Source: an uncultured Marivita sp.
GTDB lineage: Bacteria > Pseudomonadota > Alphaproteobacteria > Rhodobacterales > Rhodobacteraceae
DNA length: 64,000 bases
NCBI RefSeq assembly: GCF_947488135.1
Contig: NZ_CANKYW010000005.1
Coordinates: 1-64,000 of the forward strand
Direction of reading: 5' to 3'
The number at the start of each line of letters is the position of its first letter. Within the stretch, counting starts at the first letter, position 1. Of this stretch, positions 60,139 through 64,000 are shown in pieces. The notes below the pieces were generated by a model. That model saw only the letters and a program-made list of their open reading frames with translations, was not told the origin of the DNA and ran no database searches. The translations under genes and the position numbers were made by a program.

Positions 60139-61107
60139 ATGTCGGTCATTCGGTGGGGTATCCTTGGTGCGGCCAAGTTTGCGCGGGAACAGATGGCCCC
60201 GGCGATCCACGCCGCGCGGCAGTCGAAATTGGCGTTGTTGGCCACGTCCGACCCGGCAAAGGCGGCGCCATTTCAGGCCATCGACGCAGACTTGCGGGTG
60301 GTAAACAGCTATGAGGCCGTGCTGGCCGATCCGGAGATCGATGCGGTTTACATTCCGCTGCCGAACTCTTTGCATGTGGAGTGGACACGCAAGGCGTTGG
60401 AGGCGGGCAAGCATGTGCTGTGTGAAAAGCCGATCGCGATGCGGGCGGATGAGATCGACGATCTGATCGCGCTGCGGGATCGGACGGGGTTGGTGGCGGC
60501 AGAGGCCTACATGATCGTGCACCATCCGCAGTGGCACCAGGTGCGGACCTGGGTGCAGGACGGGGCCATCGGCGAGCTGCAGCGCATCAATGCGATCTTC
60601 ACGTATGACAATTCCGGCGATCCCGGCAATATCCGCAACGCGGTCAAGACCGGCGGCGGGAGCCTGCCGGATACCGGGGTCTATACGCTGGGCTGCGCGC
60701 GCTTCGTGACCGGGCAGGAGCCCTTGCGCGTTCTGTCGGCGGATATCCGGCGCGAAGACGGGGTCGAGGTGCGGGCCGAAGCGATGGTGCAGTTCGACGG
60801 GTTCACGCTGACCTCGTTCACGTCGATGCGGATGCAGCGGTATCAGTCGGTGACGTTGCAAGGCACGCGGGGCGTGATCGAGGTGCCGGTGCCGTTCAAT
60901 CCGCTGGGCTATGGCGACGCCGAGATACGGTTGATGCGCAAATCCGGGCCGGTGGAAGTGTTCCGCTATCCCGGCGTTAACCAATATGTGCGGCAGGTCG
61001 AAGCGTTCGGCGCGGCGGCGCGCGGGGAGGCGGCCTACCCGTGCCCGTTGGAGTTCAGCAAAGGCACGCAGAGCCTTATCGACATGATCTGGGCTGCGGA
61101 GGGCTGA
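60139..61107 (+). CDS. Gfo/Idh/MocA family oxidoreductase
   Basis: A 322-residue NAD(P)-dependent dehydrogenase with an N-terminal Rossmann fold (RWGILGAAKFAREQMAP) and the catalytic lysine in CEKPIAM (about residue 97), followed by the C-terminal beta-sheet domain. The substrate is probably a sugar or related polyol but is not assignable. The start follows AGGAGGAGG and the gene is preceded by the rpoH terminator, so it is transcribed alone. Confidence 0.92.
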   Translation: MSVIRWGILGAAKFAREQMAPAIHAARQSKLALLATSDPAKAAPFQAIDADLRVVNSYEAVLADPEIDAVYIPLPNSLHVEWTRKALEAGKHVLCEKPIAMRADEIDDLIALRDRTGLVAAEAYMIVHHPQWHQVRTWVQDGAIGELQRINAIFTYDNSGDPGNIRNAVKTGGGSLPDTGVYTLGCARFVTGQEPLRVLSADIRREDGVEVRAEAMVQFDGFTLTSFTSMRMQRYQSVTLQGTRGVIEVPVPFNPLGYGDAEIRLMRKSGPVEVFRYPGVNQYVRQVEAFGAAARGEAAYPCPLEFSKGTQSLIDMIWAAEG

Positions 61108-61256
61108 CGAAGGTGCGGGAGGTTCGGACGCCTGCATCGGCGCTCGGGGTCTGTCGCGTGAAAAGATGTTTCAAAAGCGACAAGAAGTGATCCAAACCGG
61201 ATCGGCTGCGTATACCCATAAAAGACTTGGGGACACGCAAATCCATGGACATCAAA

Positions 61257-61478
61257 TCAGTAGAGTTTTCTGCTGCGTTTCTTAATTCTTTGGGTGGCAG
61301 TAGCGAGGGCGAAACTGAGAGCCTCATCGACGGCATTGCGCTTGAGGTCTCGGAAGGTCCCGTAGACCCATCCGCACCGCTTGCAACAGACGACGGAGTC
61401 GTTGGTCGGCTTGTCGTCCGTCGCGAGGACGGTTCCACCGCAGTCTTCGCACTCAAAAGTGACGCGTATTAGGTCCAT
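61257..61478 (-). CDS. small zinc-ribbon protein
   Basis: A 73-residue protein starting MDLIRVTFECEDCGG, with a second pair in CCKRCGW: a probable zinc ribbon. A helical C-terminal half follows with a basic end KKRSRKLY. The minus-strand reading is preferred over an overlapping 81-residue plus-strand frame because of the cysteine pattern. ATG 61478 follows GGTAACGG, a weak ribosome site. Function unknown. Confidence 0.65.
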   Translation of the reverse strand: MDLIRVTFECEDCGGTVLATDDKPTNDSVVCCKRCGWVYGTFRDLKRNAVDEALSFALATATQRIKKRSRKLY

Positions 61479-61556
61479 GATCGTTGCCGTTACCCTGTAG
61501 TCTTTAGTGTATCTATGCAAGGGAACGCATGTGTCAACGTTTGGCGATGCATGACG

Positions 61557-61576
61557 CCCCGGCAGGCCTTGCCGGG
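61557..61576. repeat. short GC hairpin
   Basis: CCCGGCA-GGCCT-TGCCGGG (61558-61576 core) is a perfect 7-bp hairpin in the gap between the zinc-ribbon gene start and the phaZ end. Confidence 0.5.
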
Positions 61577-61650
61577 AACACTTTGTTTCGATCCGTCAGA
61601 CCCGCGCAGTGTTGTGCTCTGACAGGGTGAACCACACGCAGATATAACGA

Positions 61651-61682
61651 AAATGGGCCGATCCCTTGGATCGGCCCGTTTT
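61651..61682 (-). terminator. phaZ terminator
   Basis: GGGCCGATCC and GGATCGGCCC form a 10-bp stem around CTT. It is flanked by AAAA and TTTT, so it can act in both directions. It starts 3 bases after the phaZ stop. Confidence 0.9.
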
Positions 61683-61684
61683 GG

Positions 61685-62962
61685 TCACGCGGCGTTGGTG
61701 TTTGCCGGTTTGGCTTTTTTCGCGCGGGACGGGCCGCTGTTGCTGTCGATGAAATCGAGCACCAATGGCCGGATGTTGTTCCGCCAGCTCTTGCCCGCGA
61801 AGATGCCGTAATGGCCGGCACCCGGTTCGACATGGCTGGCCTTCATCTCGTCCGGCAGACCGGTGCAGAGACCGAGGGCGGCAAGGCATTGACCGGGGGC
61901 GGAGATATCGTCTTTTTCGCCTTCGACAGTCTTGACCGCCACCTTTGTGATGGCTCCGAAATCAACCTTGTGGCCCGCGACGACAAATTCGTTCTTCGCG
62001 ATCTCGCGTTTCTTGAAGATGCGGTCCACGGTGGAGAGGTAAAACTCGGCGGGCATGTCCATCACGGCGAGGTATTCGTCGTAGAACCGGTTATGCGGAT
62101 CGTGATCCGACGCTTCGCCGCGCATCACGTTCTGGATCTGGTTGGTGAAGGCATCGGCGTGACGTTCGCCGTTCATCGAGATGAACGAGGCCAACTGCAA
62201 CAGGCCCGGATAGACCATGCGGCCGACGCCCTTGTACTTGAAGCCGACGCGCTGGATCATGGTTTCTTCGAGCTGGCCCATCGTCACGCGGCGACCGAAG
62301 TCGGTCACGTCGGTCGGGGTCGCGTCGGGATCGACCGGACCGCCGATCAATGTCAGCGTCCGCGGCTGTGCGTCGGGCTCAAGCTCGGCCAGATAGGCGG
62401 TGGCCGCGAGGGTGAGCGGAACGGGCTGGCATACGGCGACAACGTTGATGTCGGGTCCCAGCTCTTTCATGAACTCCATGAGGTAGAGCGTGTAATCCTC
62501 GACATCGAACTTGCCGGCGCTGACCGGAATGTCACGCGCGTTGTGCCAGTCTGTCACGTAAACTTCGCAATTCACGAGTAGGGATTTGACAGTGGAGCGC
62601 AGGAGGGTCGCGTAGTGACCGGACATGGGGGCCACCAACAGGATCTTGCGGGGCTGTTCCTCGCGTCCGACCACGTTGAAGTGGATCAGATCGCCGAAGG
62701 GACGTTCGACTATAGTCTCAATCTCGACGAGGTGATCCTTGCCGTCTTCGTGGGTGAATGTGCGAATCCCCCAGTCGGGTTTGACCACCATCCGCTCGAA
62801 TGTGCGTTCGGTCACTTCACCCCAGGCCGCCATCCACTGCATGGCTGGGTTTGGCATCATCGCCCAGGCGGGGTAGGAGGCCATCGTCTTGGCGGTTGCG
62901 CCAAGCCATTGATTTGTATTGCGAAATGTCTCCATGAGATCGTATGTCATCATGTAGCGCAT
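61685..62962 (-). CDS. phaZ: intracellular polyhydroxyalkanoate depolymerase
   Basis: A 425-residue alpha/beta-hydrolase of the intracellular PHB depolymerase family. The nucleophile is a cysteine in VVAVCQPVPLTLAA (about residue 180), with the aspartate and histidine in later segments (VEPGAGHYGIFAGKSWRNNI). It degrades native PHB granules to hydroxybutyrate. It is divergent from phaC, 112 bases away, and ends in a bidirectional terminator. The C-terminal tail SRAKKAKPANTNAA is basic and may be disordered. Confidence 0.94.
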   Translation of the reverse strand: MRYMMTYDLMETFRNTNQWLGATAKTMASYPAWAMMPNPAMQWMAAWGEVTERTFERMVVKPDWGIRTFTHEDGKDHLVEIETIVERPFGDLIHFNVVGREEQPRKILLVAPMSGHYATLLRSTVKSLLVNCEVYVTDWHNARDIPVSAGKFDVEDYTLYLMEFMKELGPDINVVAVCQPVPLTLAATAYLAELEPDAQPRTLTLIGGPVDPDATPTDVTDFGRRVTMGQLEETMIQRVGFKYKGVGRMVYPGLLQLASFISMNGERHADAFTNQIQNVMRGEASDHDPHNRFYDEYLAVMDMPAEFYLSTVDRIFKKREIAKNEFVVAGHKVDFGAITKVAVKTVEGEKDDISAPGQCLAALGLCTGLPDEMKASHVEPGAGHYGIFAGKSWRNNIRPLVLDFIDSNSGPSRAKKAKPANTNAA

Positions 62963-63074
62963 AGAGGCGTCTCCTTCGAAGTCGACCCGGAAAACCGGGC
63001 TGTTTCGTCGCTTTGCCTCCCACCGCTAGCGACTGTATTCTGCATGGCAGCATACTTAGGGGGGAATATTGGCC

Positions 63075-64000
63075 ATGACAACTGAAGACGTCACCGCACC
63101 GGAAATCAGCGCGGAACTTGAGGCCAATTTGCAAAAGATAGAAACCTTGACCGGACGGTTGATGACGGCTCTATCCAGCAAGAAGCAGATCAATTCGTCC
63201 CTGCACTCGCCCGACGCGGCACTGTTCGGTGAGGCGATCCAGGCGTATTGGCAGGAGTGGTTTCAGAACCCTGCCAAGATCCTGGAGCACCAGATCGAAT
63301 ACTGGGGCAAGTCGGTTACGCATTATGTCGAGGCGCAGCGCGCTTTGGCCAAGGGCAAGTTGCAGGCGCCGGAAAATCCCGGACCGAAGGACCGCCGGTT
63401 CAAAAATCCGCTTTGGGACGAGCATCCGTATTTCAACTTCATCAAGCAGCAATACCTGATCAACGCCGAGGCGATCCGCACCGCGGTGGAGGATATCGAG
63501 GACATGGACGCGACCGAAAAGAAGCGGTTGCGTTACTTTGCACAGCAGATCGTCGATATGTTCGCGCCGACCAACTTCCTCGCCACCAATCCGGATGCGT
63601 TGCAAAAGGCGTTGGAGACAGAGGGCGAAAGCCTTGTCAAAGGGCTCGAGAACCTCGTAGCGGATCTCGAAGCGAACAATGGAGAATTGGTCGTACGGCT
63701 GGCCGACGAAAAGGCGTTCGAGATCGGCACCAACATCGCCACCGCCGAGGGCGAGGTGGTCTATCGCAACCACATGATGGAAGTGATCCAGTACAAGGCC
63801 ACAACGGAAAAGGTCCACGAGACGCCGATCATCCTGTTCCCGCCCTGGATCAACAAGTTCTACATTCTGGATTTGAAGCCGGAAAATTCGTTCATCCGCT
63901 GGGTGGTTGATCAGGGCTACACGCTTTTTGTGGTGAGCTGGATCAACCCGGACGAAAGCTACAAGGATGTCGGTCTCGATACCTATATCGAAGACGGGTA
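63075..64000 (+). CDS. phaC: class I poly(R)-hydroxyalkanoate synthase, 3' end outside window
   Basis: The visible 308 residues start MTTEDVTAPEISAELEANLQ and contain the PhaC N-terminal domain (RFKNPLWDEHPYFNFIKQQYL) and the beginning of the hydrolase domain (LFPPWINKFYILDLKPENS, FVVSWINPDESYKD). The lipase-like box with the catalytic cysteine lies beyond the window. It polymerises hydroxyacyl-CoA into PHB granules. Confidence 0.95.
   Translation, partial: MTTEDVTAPEISAELEANLQKIETLTGRLMTALSSKKQINSSLHSPDAALFGEAIQAYWQEWFQNPAKILEHQIEYWGKSVTHYVEAQRALAKGKLQAPENPGPKDRRFKNPLWDEHPYFNFIKQQYLINAEAIRTAVEDIEDMDATEKKRLRYFAQQIVDMFAPTNFLATNPDALQKALETEGESLVKGLENLVADLEANNGELVVRLADEKAFEIGTNIATAEGEVVYRNHMMEVIQYKATTEKVHETPIILFPPWINKFYILDLKPENSFIRWVVDQGYTLFVVSWINPDESYKDVGLDTYIEDG

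Noticed and set aside
61227-61472. 81-codon plus-strand frame overlapping the zinc-ribbon gene
   Set aside because: The opposite strand encodes a clear four-cysteine protein; both cannot easily be real and the plus-strand frame has no recognisable features.

Overview
The window is 64 kb of high-GC chromosome from an alphaproteobacterium of the order Rhodobacterales (roseobacter/Rhodobacter type). Evidence is the gene order around rpoH-rluD and mraZ-rsmH-ftsL-ftsI-murE-murF-mraY, a SAM-II riboswitch before metZ, GTTC-N7-GTTC LexA boxes, a CcsR-like sRNA cluster behind a DUF1127 gene, a tRNA-His with A73, and divergent phaZ/phaC genes. A probable bciB gene preceded by a TGT-N12-ACA PpsR/CrtJ-type palindrome suggests that the organism or its close ancestors make bacteriochlorophyll. 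Most of the window is core genome. There is no CRISPR array, prophage, insertion sequence or rRNA operon.

Layout. 1-3.5 kb: tRNA-Gly, yaeQ, a small exported protein, a Crp/Fnr regulator, a decayed copy of the yaeQ 3' end, and a homocysteine methyltransferase-like gene. 3.6-8.3 kb (minus): an FMN-dependent lactate dehydrogenase-type enzyme and pyruvate carboxylase. 8.4-13.5 kb: uvrD with an SOS box, SAM-II-controlled metZ, folE2. 13.8-18.3 kb: a DUF1127-like gene, benE, trkH and a TPP enzyme. 18.8-22.5 kb (minus): valS, then a DUF1127 gene followed by four anti-Shine-Dalgarno hairpins. 22.7-29.0 kb: mrp, then a seven-gene minus-strand operon (btuC-btuD-btuF-exbB-exbD-exbD-tonB) behind a cobalamin riboswitch. 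29.2-37.4 kb: the first part of the division/cell-wall cluster with a long structured leader and MraZ-type boxes. 37.5-42.8 kb: bciB, UPF0262, a phosphatase-SnoaL-GNAT operon, an EEP-fold protein and a nitrilase homologue. 42.9-45 kb: infA, maf, a short RNase E/G, yacG. 45-48.8 kb: 5-oxoprolinase genes pxpBCA facing a glycerate kinase. 48.9-52.6 kb: tRNA-Tyr, rlmB, ribB, ribH, nusB. 52.7-56.8 kb: small membrane proteins, an unassigned structured intergenic region, a COG3904-like/coiled-coil membrane pair, SOS-boxed mmcB, and tRNA-His. 56.8-57.6 kb is gene-empty. 57.7-64 kb: a small membrane protein, rluD, rpoH, an oxidoreductase, a Zn-ribbon protein, phaZ, and phaC cut by the window end.

How parts fit together. 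The lactate enzyme and pyruvate carboxylase could feed lactate carbon into oxaloacetate. The B12 operon couples an importer to its own ExbB/ExbD/TonB energiser under one riboswitch, but has no BtuB receptor gene here. RpoH is a plausible activator of the DUF1127-CcsR unit, whose upstream sequence has an RpoH-type promoter. RibB, RibH and NusB are translationally coupled. PhaC and PhaZ make and break polyhydroxybutyrate. The least explained elements are the 53.0-53.2 kb structured region, the paired-palindrome repeats, the CCGTACGG repeats before ribB, and the ExbD paralogue lacking its key aspartate.
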